A stretch of DNA of 64,000 nucleotides from UBA7477 sp045602925 (GCA_045602925.1 JAZSCN010000010.1:9960-73959); one strand, 5' to 3'; shown: positions 1 through 8,606, counted from the stretch's first letter. Notes: generated from the sequence alone by a model not told the origin. Numbers and translations: made by a program.

Positions 1-385
1 TCGTAATGCCGTCGATAATACCAAGAAATGTAGGTATACCTGTTGCACAGAGCACGAGGTATAGCACGCCGACACCTGTCTTACCGAGATAGAATTGGTG
101 TATTCCAAAAGTACCTAAAAACAAGGCTAAAGCAGCAGCAGTACCCTTGCTCTTGATTGGCCAGGAAGGGTCAATGCCATCGTTCATCATTCGCATAGTC
201 TGCATGTTCTGATGATACATCATAGGCTGCATAGGCTGTTGATATATTGGTGGTGGAGCGTATGGAGGAACCTGCTGAGCAGGAGCCTGAGGCTTCTCCA
301 CCTCAAAGAGATTTCCACAATATTCACAGCAATTGGCACCAGGTGTTCTTGGTGCTCCACACTGTGAGCAGTTAGTAGCTGCCAC
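1..385 (-). CDS. TM2-domain membrane protein with N-terminal zinc ribbon (partial, runs off the window)
   Basis: Read on the minus strand from a GTG preceded by GAAAGGA ten bases upstream. The N-terminus has two CxxC pairs (NCSQCGAP and NCCEYCGN), a zinc ribbon, followed by a Pro/Gln/Met-rich linker. It then enters a TM2 domain: a hydrophobic segment (AAALALFLGTFG), the short IHQFYLGK turn typical of TM2, and a second hydrophobic segment ending at DGIT at the window edge. TM2 proteins are small two-helix membrane proteins of unclear function. It is the third gene of a minus-strand set with the SPFH protein and a small membrane protein. The C-terminus is missing. Confidence 0.8.
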   Translation of the reverse strand, partial: MAATNCSQCGAPRTPGANCCEYCGNLFEVEKPQAPAQQVPPYAPPPIYQQPMQPMMYHQNMQTMRMMNDGIDPSWPIKSKGTAAALALFLGTFGIHQFYLGKTGVGVLYLVLCATGIPTFLGIIDGIT

Positions 386-407
386 CTAAAATCAATCCTT
401 TCGTGAA

Positions 408-812
408 TTAGTCGTTCTTGTTCTTTGCACCATTGAGACCGATCGGGAGAACGATGACGCAGTATATGAACAGTACAATAAGGCTTATAAGAATGTATGT
501 CTTGGTCTTGATGTCGTCAATTGAAACAAGAGTAAATATAAGCTGTGCAATAGCGTAGATAACGGTAATACCTGCAATAGAAGCGTAGCAAGCAGTTCCT
601 ACAGCTCGCTTGATAGCAGGAGCAAGACCGCAGACAATTCCGACTGCCACAAGGCTGATGATTTCGAATACAAGAGCAGGTGTGCCTGCGTCATAGTCGA
701 GAATATCAACATAGCCGATAAGCACGAATAAGATTATTCCGATAAAGAACAGCGAGAGGAAGCCTGCTATAACACTTCCTGAAGCGCTACCACTTCTGTT
801 AGGATTTCTCAT
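408..812 (-). CDS. Small four-helix membrane protein, unknown function
   Basis: 134 residues with about four hydrophobic segments (roughly residues 14-34, 47-64, 75-96 and 104-125), a short basic N-terminus and a polar NKND tail. No catalytic motif is visible and I do not recognise a family. The start codon lies one base after the stop of the upstream SPFH gene, with AAAGGTAGG as the likely ribosome site, so the two are translationally close and almost certainly co-transcribed. Position between an SPFH protein and a TM2 protein suggests a membrane-associated role; that is inference. Confidence 0.7.
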   Translation of the reverse strand: MRNPNRSGSASGSVIAGFLSLFFIGIILFVLIGYVDILDYDAGTPALVFEIISLVAVGIVCGLAPAIKRAVGTACYASIAGITVIYAIAQLIFTLVSIDDIKTKTYILISLIVLFIYCVIVLPIGLNGAKNKND

Positions 813-813
813 A

Positions 814-1950
814 TTATTCGCCTACCTTTCTTCCGCATTCGTTGCAGAACTTAACGCCCGGGCACAGCTCGGCACCACAGGTGCACTTTGGCTGTGCGAA
901 CGGTTGTCCACATTCGTTGCAGAACTTTGAGCCCGATGGATTTTCATTTCCACAGCTTGGGCACTTGACAGTATTCTGAGTAACCTTCATAAGACTACCG
1001 CAGGAGTTGCAGAACTTTGAACCCTCAGGATTTGCCGCATGGCAGGAAGGGCAGTATGCTGTCTGAGCGTTAGGTGTAGAAACAACTTCTGGCATACCCT
1101 GTGCAAGAGCGGCACCGGCGCCAAGTCCAACGCCACCTGCTACCATTGCGCCTGCAAGTCCGCCGCCTTCGTTAGTAGCAGCACCCTCGTATACGTCGAA
1201 GGAACGCTTTACAGCGTATCTGGAGTCGCCCATAATATCAAAGGCAGCCTTATCCTCGAGAATAGTGTTAATCTTTTCGAAGTCTTCTTCCGGGAAGTTA
1301 ATCGACTTAACGTAGAAGTTAACAATAGTAAAACCGAACTTTTCAAATTCAGGTGCGAGAGTCTTTTCAAGCTCTACGGAAATCTCGTCAAGTTGTGGAG
1401 TGATTTCAAGAGCAGAAATCTTGTCATTAATAATAATGTCAGCAATGTCAGACTTAACCTTGCTTACGAGAATACCTCTGTAGAAGTCAAGTACCTTGTC
1501 GTACTTAACAACATCGTTTGCATTCATAGAACCGATGATGTTTGTGATAAAGTCCTTGCAGTTAGAAATCTTAAGGCCCATCTGACCGAAGGCTCTTATT
1601 CTAAGTCTTACAAGGTACTTAGGGTCGATAAGCTGAATAGGGTCTGAGGTTCCCCAGCGAATATCCAGCTTAGTAACTGTATTTATGTAGTAAATTTCAG
1701 CAGTGAACGGAGTCTTTCCACCGAAAGGAATGTTCACAAGAGTGCTGAGAATTGGAAGGTTACCTGTGCTGAGTGTGTATGTACCTGGTGCAAAAATGTC
1801 GCAAACCTTACCACTCTTGACAAAAACAGCAACCTGTCCTTCGCCAACAACGAGCTGTGTGCCGGCAACAAGCTTTTCGGAAGGGTGCTTGTATATAACC
1901 CAATCTTTCGAAGCCAAGCCGTCAAATTTAACTCTGTCTATAATAGCCAA
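814..1950 (-). CDS. SPFH-domain protein with three C-terminal zinc ribbons (YdjI-like)
   Basis: 378 residues. The start is a TTG eight bases after GGGGG. Residues about 20-235 form an SPFH/band-7-like domain of the soluble 'virion core protein' type (conserved YKHPSEKL near the start, IPFGGKTPF, and LRIRAFGQMGLKI). A Gly/Ala-rich stretch follows at about 260-285. The last 90 residues carry three CPxC...FCNxCG zinc ribbons. Relatives of this kind occur as single genes in many Firmicutes and are thought to bind membranes or scaffold other proteins, but no defined activity is established. It leads the operon with the next two minus-strand genes and has its own consensus promoter. No transmembrane segment is evident. 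Confidence 0.85.
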   Translation of the reverse strand: MAIIDRVKFDGLASKDWVIYKHPSEKLVAGTQLVVGEGQVAVFVKSGKVCDIFAPGTYTLSTGNLPILSTLVNIPFGGKTPFTAEIYYINTVTKLDIRWGTSDPIQLIDPKYLVRLRIRAFGQMGLKISNCKDFITNIIGSMNANDVVKYDKVLDFYRGILVSKVKSDIADIIINDKISALEITPQLDEISVELEKTLAPEFEKFGFTIVNFYVKSINFPEEDFEKINTILEDKAAFDIMGDSRYAVKRSFDVYEGAATNEGGGLAGAMVAGGVGLGAGAALAQGMPEVVSTPNAQTAYCPSCHAANPEGSKFCNSCGSLMKVTQNTVKCPSCGNENPSGSKFCNECGQPFAQPKCTCGAELCPGVKFCNECGRKVGE

Positions 1951-1980
1951 TTGTAATTCCCCCTAAAATCATATATAAAC

Positions 1981-2009
1981 AGTATAACACGCAGTCGTTG
2001 AAAAGTCAA
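1981..2009 (-). promoter_or_regulatory. SigA-type promoter of the SPFH operon
   Basis: On the minus strand TTGACT (2004-2009) and TATACT (1981-1986) are 17 bases apart, about 30 bases ahead of the SPFH start codon. Confidence 0.75.
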
Positions 2010-2040
2010 GACAATTTACCAGCCCATACTGTGTTACATA

Positions 2041-2310
2041 AAAAGCAGCAGGACTAAAACCACTGCTGTATGGCAGTTGACGCCAAAGCTTCTGTCTATC
2101 GGTGAGTATCATTGGTGGACTTTACAAAATCACAAGTGATTTTGTAAAAACGGTCCAGCGTGTGGCTGGTCGTACAGATTGCTCGTTACACTCACAATAT
2201 GCCACAGTTTTCCTACGTAAAACTGTTCGGATTTCAGACTACGCCCAAGTCCACAAAAACAAAAAGCAGCAGGACTAAAGCCCACTGCTTTTTGTTGGCG
2301 CGGATTGAGA
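2041..2310. repeat. Cluster of inverted repeats and degenerate tRNA-tail/terminator copies
   Basis: This gene-free stretch holds several hairpins. One hairpin has 13-base arms (TTTACAAAATCAC, 2121-2133, and its complement 2136-2148) extended by TGGAC/GTCCA. Others are CAGTTTT...AAAACTG at about 2209-2229 and two similar GCAGCAGGACTAAA...CACTGC hairpins at about 2045-2075 and 2265-2295. Bases 2296-2310 repeat the last 15 bases of the neighbouring tRNA-Ser gene, CCA included. The module CAGACTAC...AGTCCACAAAA-hairpin-tRNA tail occurs at 2232-2310 and again at 2410-2490, where the tail belongs to the intact tRNA. The pattern suggests tandem duplication or past integration at the tRNA end. Confidence 0.6.
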
Positions 2311-2316
2311 TCTAGC

Positions 2317-2400
2317 CTGCCCGAAAAGTTTGCTTAAATCATTACATTGCGTGGGCAGGCTTCGAGTTTTCCTGCGGAAAACTCTGGACGTTGATTGAGC
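2317..2400. repeat. Hairpin-rich spacer next to tRNA-Ser
   Basis: GCCTGCCC (about 2316-2323) pairs with GGGCAGGC (about 2363-2370), followed directly by GAGTTTTCC-TGC-GGAAAACTC. No reading frame of note crosses it. The hairpins resemble those at 2200-2230 and probably belong to the same repeat family. Confidence 0.5.
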
Positions 2401-2431
2401 TTTAGTATATTTCAGACTACTGTAAAGTCCA

Positions 2432-2475
2432 CAAAAGAAAAAGACAGCAAAACCTTCGGTTTCACTGTCTTTTTC
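2432..2475 (-). terminator. Terminator downstream of tRNA-Ser(GCU)
   Basis: On the minus strand, immediately after the tRNA CCA end, GAAAAAGACAGTGAAACC and its complement GGTTTTGCTGTCTTTTTC flank a short GAAG loop and end in a T-run. Confidence 0.75.
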
Positions 2476-2565
2476 TGGCGCGGATTGAGAGATTTGAACT
2501 CTCGCGCCGTTTTCACGACCTACTCCCTTAGCAGGGGAGCCCCTTCACCACTTGGGTAAATCCGC
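2476..2565 (-). tRNA. tRNA-Ser(GCU)
   Basis: A 90-base class II tRNA. The acceptor arms GCGGATT and AATCCGC pair, the discriminator is G and CCA is encoded. The anticodon loop reads CTGCTAA (anticodon GCU) between GCTCCC-type stem arms; there is a long variable arm and a GTTCAAATC T-loop. It lies 16 bases downstream of tRNA-Ser(UGA) in the same direction, so the pair is probably one transcript. Confidence 0.95.
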
Positions 2566-2581
2566 AAAAAGAGTATAAAAA

Positions 2582-2670
2582 TGGCGGACAGGGTGGGATT
2601 CGAACCCACGGTACGTTTCCGTATCACTGGTTTTCAAGACCAGCTCCTTAAACCACTCGGACACCTGTCC
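2582..2670 (-). tRNA. tRNA-Ser(UGA)
   Basis: An 89-base class II tRNA. GGACAGG pairs with CCTGTCC, the discriminator is G and CCA is encoded. The anticodon loop CTTGAAA gives UGA; there is a long variable arm and a GGTTCGAATCC T-arm. It is transcribed toward the second serine tRNA. Confidence 0.95.
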
Positions 2671-2744
2671 ACGCCGGTCGCCTTTATCGTGGCGACTTGT
2701 ATATTATATCACAAACACTTTTGTCTGTCAAGCATTTTTAAAAA

Positions 2745-3146
2745 TTATTCTTTGGCAGAAAGCTTGGCGTCAGTCTTTGCTTGGAATTTCTCGGAATACA
2801 CCATAAAACGCTTGTGTGTGGCTTTTCCTATCTGACCACATTCGTCAAAGGCTGTTACCTCGAAGGCTATTTCTCTGCCGTTAACCTCGGTGACGGTTGC
2901 TTGTGCTTTTACCTTCATTCCTACAGGAGTTGCGCTTAGATGCTCAATCGCGATATAAGTGCCAACGGTTGTTTCGCCTTCCTCTAAGCTCTGTGCAAGA
3001 CAGTTCATAGAAGCGTTTTCCATAAGTGCGCAAAGCATTGGAGTAGAGAAAACTCTCGCACTTCCACTACCTACCGAGCAAGCGAGCATACCTTCAAGAA
3101 CTACCCATTCGGTTTCTCCTATAGTTCCTACAGCGATGTTTTTCAT
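2745..3146 (-). CDS. Hot-dog thioesterase, FlK-like
   Basis: 133 residues, the usual size of a single hot-dog fold. It matches the fluoroacetyl-CoA thioesterase-like family. The features are VGSGSARVFSTPMLCALMENAS on the long helix, TTVGTYIAIEHLSATPVG, and the strand GREIAFEVTAFDECGQIGKATHKR. In this family Thr, Glu and His form the active site; a Thr (TPML), a Glu (MENAS) and His (ATHKR) are at the expected places. It probably hydrolyses a small acyl-CoA; the substrate cannot be told from the sequence. It stands alone, upstream of the serine tRNAs on the same strand. Confidence 0.8.
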   Translation of the reverse strand: MKNIAVGTIGETEWVVLEGMLACSVGSGSARVFSTPMLCALMENASMNCLAQSLEEGETTVGTYIAIEHLSATPVGMKVKAQATVTEVNGREIAFEVTAFDECGQIGKATHKRFMVYSEKFQAKTDAKLSAKE

Positions 3147-3269
3147 AAAAAATCCTCCATTTTCATCAGAATGTCACAAAAATGCCAACAAACGTTGGAT
3201 TTGTTCACAATATGTTCATAAATAAAGTGTATAATAGATTATGTATACTATTCTAGTGAGGTCATTGTT

Positions 3270-4187
3270 ATGTCACAAAAAAAGAAGCGTAAGCTGACTA
3301 TTGATACAGCACCAATCGGTGCAGAAGAGCTTGTTCCCGAAGAAGACGCAAGCTACGAACAAGAGCTTGCCGAGAGGGCAATGCTCGAGAGAGAAAACGC
3401 CGGTGAGATTGAACGCCAGGCAGAGAAAAGAATTGCCGACGAAAAGCTCCGTTATGAGCAAAGACTCAGGCGTGAGAAGATTGAAATGCTTTTGAAGAAG
3501 CAGGGCATAGAAAACGACGAGGAGCAGGAAGACGACTCCGAAGAGGACGAAGAATCCCAGCAGCCGATGTCCTTCAAGAAGAAGCTTGAAAATTTCTGGT
3601 ACCATTATAAGATACAGTTTATAGTCGCTGTTGCTGTTATAGTGTTTGGCGGATATATGGTAATCGACCTTATAACCAAGACCAATCCGGATATAGCTAT
3701 CATTTCTGTCGTCGACAATGGTCTTTACAACAGAATGGGCGACCTCGAAGATTACTTCGAGCAATACTGCGAGGACTTAAACGGTGACGGAGAGGTTTAT
3801 GTGCAGATTATCCACTGCCCAATGAACGAAACCGACACAAGCACTGCTGCACAAAACTACGCACAAAAGCTATATTCAAATTTGCAGGCAGGAAGAACAG
3901 TCGTTGTCCTTACCGATGACGTGAGTGCATACAGCGTCGAGCAGGTTGCCTTCGAGGACCTAACTAAGAAGTTCCCCGGCAATAAGCATGTTACCGAAAA
4001 GGGCGTTTCGCTCACAGGCGATGAGCTTAAGCAGGCAATAAGCTGGCAGCTGATGCCACAGGATATGGTGCTTAAGGTCAGAATTCCGGTCAGAACACTT
4101 TCTTCTGATATAAGCGTTATGGAAGAATCCTGCAATAATGCGCTCGAATTTATCGAAAGGCTTATAAATGACGAAAAGGTGAATTAG
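3270..4187 (+). CDS. Single-pass membrane protein with charged coiled coil, unknown function
   Basis: 305 residues. Residues 20-100 are highly charged (Glu/Lys/Arg) and heptad-like, so probably a cytoplasmic coiled coil. One transmembrane segment follows (about 116-135, FIVAVAVIVFGGYMVIDLI). The outer domain of about 165 residues begins with NPDIAIISVVDNGLYNRMGDLEDYF and includes a hydrophobic alpha/beta pattern (RTVVVLTDD). I do not recognise a family. It is monocistronic between divergent and unrelated genes. ATG follows a GTGAGGTCA-type ribosome site. Confidence 0.65.
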   Translation: MSQKKKRKLTIDTAPIGAEELVPEEDASYEQELAERAMLERENAGEIERQAEKRIADEKLRYEQRLRREKIEMLLKKQGIENDEEQEDDSEEDEESQQPMSFKKKLENFWYHYKIQFIVAVAVIVFGGYMVIDLITKTNPDIAIISVVDNGLYNRMGDLEDYFEQYCEDLNGDGEVYVQIIHCPMNETDTSTAAQNYAQKLYSNLQAGRTVVVLTDDVSAYSVEQVAFEDLTKKFPGNKHVTEKGVSLTGDELKQAISWQLMPQDMVLKVRIPVRTLSSDISVMEESCNNALEFIERLINDEKVN

Positions 4188-4261
4188 CCGCATACCATAA
4201 AAATGGCAAAAAAAAGCAGCCCCTACTGGAGCCACCCATTCGACTTACTTATTATAGTACA

Positions 4262-4278
4262 AACCAATGTTTCGTTGG
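4262..4278. repeat. Small hairpin in the 4188-4471 spacer
   Basis: ACCAA and TTGGT flank a seven-base loop. Nothing else definite is seen in the 280-base spacer apart from AT-rich sequence that may hold the promoter of the cohesin gene. Confidence 0.3.
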
Positions 4279-4471
4279 TGAACTAATCGTATCCAAATAA
4301 TTAACAAACAATTAACACGGCGACTTTCTACAGAAAACGTTATAGGTCGGCAATTTTCGAGCCTTGTTTTGTGCTGTTTTTACAAACAATCGGGCGAGAT
4401 TTACCGAATTGACCTCTAGAGCGTAGCTTGTTGCCATACAGAAAAGAGAAAGGGAGGGCGATTTTCCCTCT

Positions 4472-5365
4472 ATGGACAGCAGAAAAATTAATATAGGGAT
4501 AGCATTAAAGAGCCTTGTGTGTGCTGTTTTAGCAGTGCTGATGCTTGTGGCTTTTGAAGTATCGGCCGGTGCAACCGGTGAGAGTATAAAGCTTGGCGTT
4601 CCCGAAGAAGTGAGAACGGGCGAGCAGTTCACAGTTTCGCTCACCTTTAAGTCGAGCGAGAATATCGGCTCCTTTAAGGCAACAATAGAATATGACAGCG
4701 ACGTTGTCGAGTTCGTTTCAGGCGATTTTGCTAACGGCGGCGGTGGACTTTGTATAGTCAACGGTTGGCCTGATGCAGTAGGAAGCACCCAGACTCTTAA
4801 GCTTACATTCAAGGCTGTTGCTAATGGAAGTACACAGCTTATGGTTTCTTCAAGCGTCATATATTCCGAGCTTGGCGACCTTCTCGGTAGCCCTGTGGAT
4901 GCCGTTAATATCAAGGCTTCTTCAAATGCCGAAACTACAACTACTACCACAACGACTACTGCCGTGTCTACCGATGAGCCAGAGGTCAGCGATTCTCAGT
5001 CGCAAACTGACGAGTCACAAACAACAACCACAACCACTACCACGACAACTGCTAAGGCTACAACAACTACAGCAGCCGACCAGCCGCAGCAGACCGATAA
5101 GCCGAGCAACGATAATCAGCCGGGCGAAGAAAAAACCACAACAACCAAGAAGACTGCAAAGCCTGACAGCTCATCTAAAAAGGATGAAGAAAATAGCGAG
5201 GACGACGAGAAGAATAAAAAGCTCATAACGAACATCCTGCTCGTAGTGGGCGCAGTTATGATAGTCGCGCTGATTTTAAGCGGCGATTCCGGAAAGGGCA
5301 AGAAGAAAAGCTCTGGTAAGAAAAAGAGCTCATCACAAAGAAGAAGCAGTAACAGAAAAAGATAG
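4472..5365 (+). CDS. Membrane-anchored single-cohesin surface protein
   Basis: 297 residues. A signal peptide covers residues 1-33 (ALKSLVCAVLAVLMLVAF). Residues about 38-150 look like a cohesin domain: VRTGEQFTVSLTF, NIGSFKATIEYDSDVVEFVSGDF, LKLTFKAVANGSTQL and VIYSELG are typical strands. A poly-Thr/Ser/Asp linker (about 153-245) follows, then one transmembrane helix (about 250-268) and a very basic Lys/Ser/Arg tail that would stay inside. Cohesins bind dockerin-bearing enzymes in cellulosomes and amylosomes, so this is a candidate cell-surface anchoring scaffoldin with one docking site. No dockerin protein is in the window. The start ATG follows GGGAGGGCG. The family call rests on strand motifs, not a search. 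Confidence 0.75.
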   Translation: MDSRKINIGIALKSLVCAVLAVLMLVAFEVSAGATGESIKLGVPEEVRTGEQFTVSLTFKSSENIGSFKATIEYDSDVVEFVSGDFANGGGGLCIVNGWPDAVGSTQTLKLTFKAVANGSTQLMVSSSVIYSELGDLLGSPVDAVNIKASSNAETTTTTTTTTAVSTDEPEVSDSQSQTDESQTTTTTTTTTTAKATTTTAADQPQQTDKPSNDNQPGEEKTTTTKKTAKPDSSSKKDEENSEDDEKNKKLITNILLVVGAVMIVALILSGDSGKGKKKSSGKKKSSSQRRSSNRKR

Positions 5366-5396
5366 TATACCTTATACATAAACAGGGGAAAATAAG

Positions 5397-6980
5397 ATGA
5401 AAATAGAAATACTTGATTCAACGCTTCGTGACGGAGCACAGACACAGAATATCAGCTTTTCAATTAAGGATAAGCTTAATATGGTACGGGCACTCGATGA
5501 CTTTGGCGTTGCTTTTATCGAGGCAGGCAACCCTGCTTCAAATCCAAAGGACGCAGAGTTTTTCGATTCTGTGCTCGGTATGGAGCTCAGCAATTCAAAG
5601 CTTGTACCGTTCGGCTCGACCTGTCGAAAGAATGTCAGCGCCTCTGAGGATAGTGGCGTCTTAGCGCTTATTAACTGTGGAACAGAGTATGTCAGCATTT
5701 TTGGTAAGAGCTGGGATTTGCACGTTTTAAAGATTCTTGAAACAAGCCTTGAAGAAAACCTGAGAATGATTACTGATACTGTAAGCTACCTTGTAAGCCG
5801 CGGCGTAAAGGTTCTTTTTGACGCAGAGCACTTCTTTGATGGATATAAGAATAACAGCGAATATGCATTAAAAACTATAAAGGCAGCTGCCGATGCAGGT
5901 GCAACTGCTGTCGTGCTTTGTGACACAAACGGTGGTGCGTTCCCTGACCTTGTATCAAAGGCAACCACAGACGCAAGAAATTCATTGCCCGACGAAGTAA
6001 TATTGGGAATACATTGTCATAACGATTGCGGACTTGCTACAGCAAACAGCATGGCTGCCGTTCAAGCCGGTGCAAGACATATCCAGGGCACTTTTATAGG
6101 AATAGGCGAAAGATGCGGTAACGCGAATCTCTCCAATCTGATTGGCAACCTACAGCTAAAGGCAGGCTACTCACTCGTGCCGGAGGATAGCATAAGAAAG
6201 CTTACCGATATGGCGTACTTTACTGCAGAAACCTGTAATGTAAAGCTCCCTGCCTTTCTGCCGTATGTAGGAAGCGGAGCGTTCTCGCATAAGGGTGGAA
6301 TGCACGCCGACGGAGTTATAAAGCTAAGAGAAAGCTTTGAGCATATAAACCCCGAGCTTGTCGGTAACAGAAGAAGCTTTGTGCTTTCTGAGCTTGCAGG
6401 CAGACGCTCGCTTTTGGAAAAGCTTAATAGATACGGAATCACCATCGAGAAGGAAAGCGACGATGCCAGAAGGGTTATGGATAAGCTCAAGGAATACGAG
6501 AAAAAAGGCTATGTATTTGAGGCTGCACATGCAAGCTTTGAACTCATGGTTCTCCGTGAGCTCGGCAAGTTTACACCGTTTTTCAAGATATGTGATTATA
6601 AGCTTATCGAGTCGCAGACAGAGGGCGTGAACGCTCTTGCAAACGCTATGGTCAAGGTCAAGGTTGGCGAACGCTTTGAAATTACTGCCGACGAGGGAAT
6701 GGGCCCGATTAACGCTATCGACAAGGCTCTCAGAAAAGCCCTCGAGGTGTTCTACCCCGTGCTTAGCAGAATGCACCTTGTAGACTATAAGGTTAGAGTA
6801 ATAGATACCGGCGCTTCGACAGCTTCTATAACAAGAGTTCTTATAGAATCCTCCGACGGAAAGAAGTCGTGGACAACCGTCGGTGCATCGGAGGACATCA
6901 TCAGCGCAAGTATGACAGCGCTTGTCGATTCTATCGAGTATATGCTTTTGAAGAACAACGTATATAACTATATGAAATAA
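5397..6980 (+). CDS. cimA: (R)-citramalate synthase
   Basis: 527 residues, matching the CimA branch of the isopropylmalate synthase family. The TIM barrel starts with LDSTLRDGAQTQ. Metal and substrate residues are visible in FDAEHFFDGY, LCDTNGG and GIHCHNDCGLATANS, and GTFIGIGERCGNANL is diagnostic. The C-terminal regulatory (LeuA-dimer) domain covers about 375-520. The enzyme condenses pyruvate with acetyl-CoA to citramalate, the first step of the threonine-independent route to isoleucine. An alternative in the same family would be an isopropylmalate synthase paralogue, but the HFFDGY motif favours CimA. The start is 31 bases after the cohesin gene. Confidence 0.9.
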   Translation: MKIEILDSTLRDGAQTQNISFSIKDKLNMVRALDDFGVAFIEAGNPASNPKDAEFFDSVLGMELSNSKLVPFGSTCRKNVSASEDSGVLALINCGTEYVSIFGKSWDLHVLKILETSLEENLRMITDTVSYLVSRGVKVLFDAEHFFDGYKNNSEYALKTIKAAADAGATAVVLCDTNGGAFPDLVSKATTDARNSLPDEVILGIHCHNDCGLATANSMAAVQAGARHIQGTFIGIGERCGNANLSNLIGNLQLKAGYSLVPEDSIRKLTDMAYFTAETCNVKLPAFLPYVGSGAFSHKGGMHADGVIKLRESFEHINPELVGNRRSFVLSELAGRRSLLEKLNRYGITIEKESDDARRVMDKLKEYEKKGYVFEAAHASFELMVLRELGKFTPFFKICDYKLIESQTEGVNALANAMVKVKVGERFEITADEGMGPINAIDKALRKALEVFYPVLSRMHLVDYKVRVIDTGASTASITRVLIESSDGKKSWTTVGASEDIISASMTALVDSIEYMLLKNNVYNYMK

Positions 6981-7011
6981 TATTTCAATAAAACTGAAGG
7001 GAGGAAATGCT

Positions 7012-8553
7012 TTGAAAAGGATTTGGAAGTTCATACTGCAATTTTTCAGTAGAAGATTTATAGTTGCACTTTTGATATTGGGCCAGATTATATTTATCGC
7101 ACTTTCAGTATTTCTCCTGGGGGATAATTACCTCGCTGTATATGTCGTAATGACTCTTATCGCAGCCATTCTCGCTTTGTATATCGTGAATAGAGATGAT
7201 GACCCCGCCTTCAAAATAGCATGGCTTATACCACTGCTCGTCGCACCACCGCTTTTTGCTTTTGTGTACATCTTTTTCAAGGCGCAGATAAGCCTCCAGC
7301 TTATGAAAAAGCATCACATTAAAATCCAGCAGGAAACCAAAGCCCAGCTCGAGCTCAGCGACACGCTTCTTGAGAAGGTCGAGAAAAGCTCGGATAATCT
7401 TAAGCGATACTCGAAATACATGTGGGATTTTGGCGGGTACCCGATTTGTGAAAATTCAAAAACTACCTATTATCCTTCGGGCGAGGCTGTTTTTCCTGTG
7501 ATACTTGAAGAAATCGAAAAAGCCGAAAAGTTTATATTCTTAGAATTTTTCATAGTCCAAGAGGGCAGAATGTGGAACGCACTGCTTGAACTTTTAAAGA
7601 AGAAGGTCAGCGAGGGCGTAGACGTAAGAGTGATATACGACGGCTTCGGCTCACAGCTCTCACTCCCTGCAGGCTATCATAAAAAACTGCAAAAGGCAGG
7701 CATTAAAACCCAGGTGTTCCTGCCGTTCACACCGTTTCTTTCAACCTCGCAAAACAACCGAGACCACCGAAAAATCGTTGTTGTTGACAGTAAGGTTGCC
7801 TTTACCGGAGGCTTTAACTTAGCTGATGAATATATTAACGAAGAGGAGCGCTTTGGCTACTGGAAGGACGGTGCCGTGCGTGTCGTAGGCGACGCTGTGT
7901 ATAATTTTACTGTGATGTTTTTGCAGATGTGGCGATTTATAACAAGCGAGTCATGCGACGTTAGCGAGTATAAGTACGACTGTCCAAGACTCGAGGGAAC
8001 AGAAGGTAGCTATGTCTTGCCGTTCGGTGATTCTCCGATTGACGACGAGCCAGTCGGAAAGCAGACCTACCTTAATATTCTGAATACTGCAAAAGATTAT
8101 GTATATATCAGCACCCCGTATCTCGTCTTGGGTAACGAAATGATGAACGCTCTTAAATATGCGACAAAGAGTGGCGTCAAGGTAAAATTGCTTTTGCCGG
8201 GTATCCCCGACAAGAAGTACATGAAGATTATCGCTCGGTCTAAGTATCGTAAGCTTGTAGAAATGGGTGTCGAGCTGTATGAGTTCACAGAAGGCTTTGT
8301 GCACGAGAAGAGCTTTATTTCAGATGACGAAATTGCAGTTAGCGGCTCTGTCAACGTCGACTACAGAAGCTTCTATCTCCACTTTGAGTGCGGAGTTACA
8401 ATGTACAAAACCGACAGCGTAATGGATATGAAAAAGGACTTTGAGGCAATGCTCGCAAGGTCAAAGCACATAACCCTTGAGGAGTGTGCTAAGATACCGC
8501 TGAGGGTGAGATTCTGCGGTGCACTTTTAAATATCTTTGCCAGCCTCTTATAA
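7012..8553 (+). CDS. cls: Cardiolipin synthase
   Basis: 513 residues with the normal layout: two N-terminal transmembrane helices (about 13-32 and 38-60) plus a third hydrophobic stretch (about 68-90), then two phospholipase-D domains. Both HKD motifs are present, HRKIVVVD near residue 252 and HEKSFISD near 430, each followed by the usual GGFN or GSVN turn. It makes cardiolipin from two phosphatidylglycerols in the membrane. The start is TTG, because the ATG five bases earlier runs straight into a stop; GAAGGGAGGA is well placed. It is 31 bases after cimA and probably shares its transcript. Confidence 0.92.
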   Translation: MKRIWKFILQFFSRRFIVALLILGQIIFIALSVFLLGDNYLAVYVVMTLIAAILALYIVNRDDDPAFKIAWLIPLLVAPPLFAFVYIFFKAQISLQLMKKHHIKIQQETKAQLELSDTLLEKVEKSSDNLKRYSKYMWDFGGYPICENSKTTYYPSGEAVFPVILEEIEKAEKFIFLEFFIVQEGRMWNALLELLKKKVSEGVDVRVIYDGFGSQLSLPAGYHKKLQKAGIKTQVFLPFTPFLSTSQNNRDHRKIVVVDSKVAFTGGFNLADEYINEEERFGYWKDGAVRVVGDAVYNFTVMFLQMWRFITSESCDVSEYKYDCPRLEGTEGSYVLPFGDSPIDDEPVGKQTYLNILNTAKDYVYISTPYLVLGNEMMNALKYATKSGVKVKLLLPGIPDKKYMKIIARSKYRKLVEMGVELYEFTEGFVHEKSFISDDEIAVSGSVNVDYRSFYLHFECGVTMYKTDSVMDMKKDFEAMLARSKHITLEECAKIPLRVRFCGALLNIFASLL

Positions 8554-8571
8554 AAGAATATTAAACAAAAT

Positions 8572-8606
8572 GCTCCGAAGAGATTTAATCTCCTCGGAGC
8601 TGTTTT
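8572..8606. terminator. Bidirectional terminator between cls and ppk
   Basis: GCTCCGA...TCGGAGC with an inner GAGA/TCTC pairing is followed by TGTTTTTAT on the plus strand; it sits between convergent genes. Confidence 0.8.

Noticed and set aside
2581..2835. 84-residue ORF starting MADRVGFEPT
   Set aside because: It is the well-known false translation across a tRNA-Ser gene on the opposite strand.
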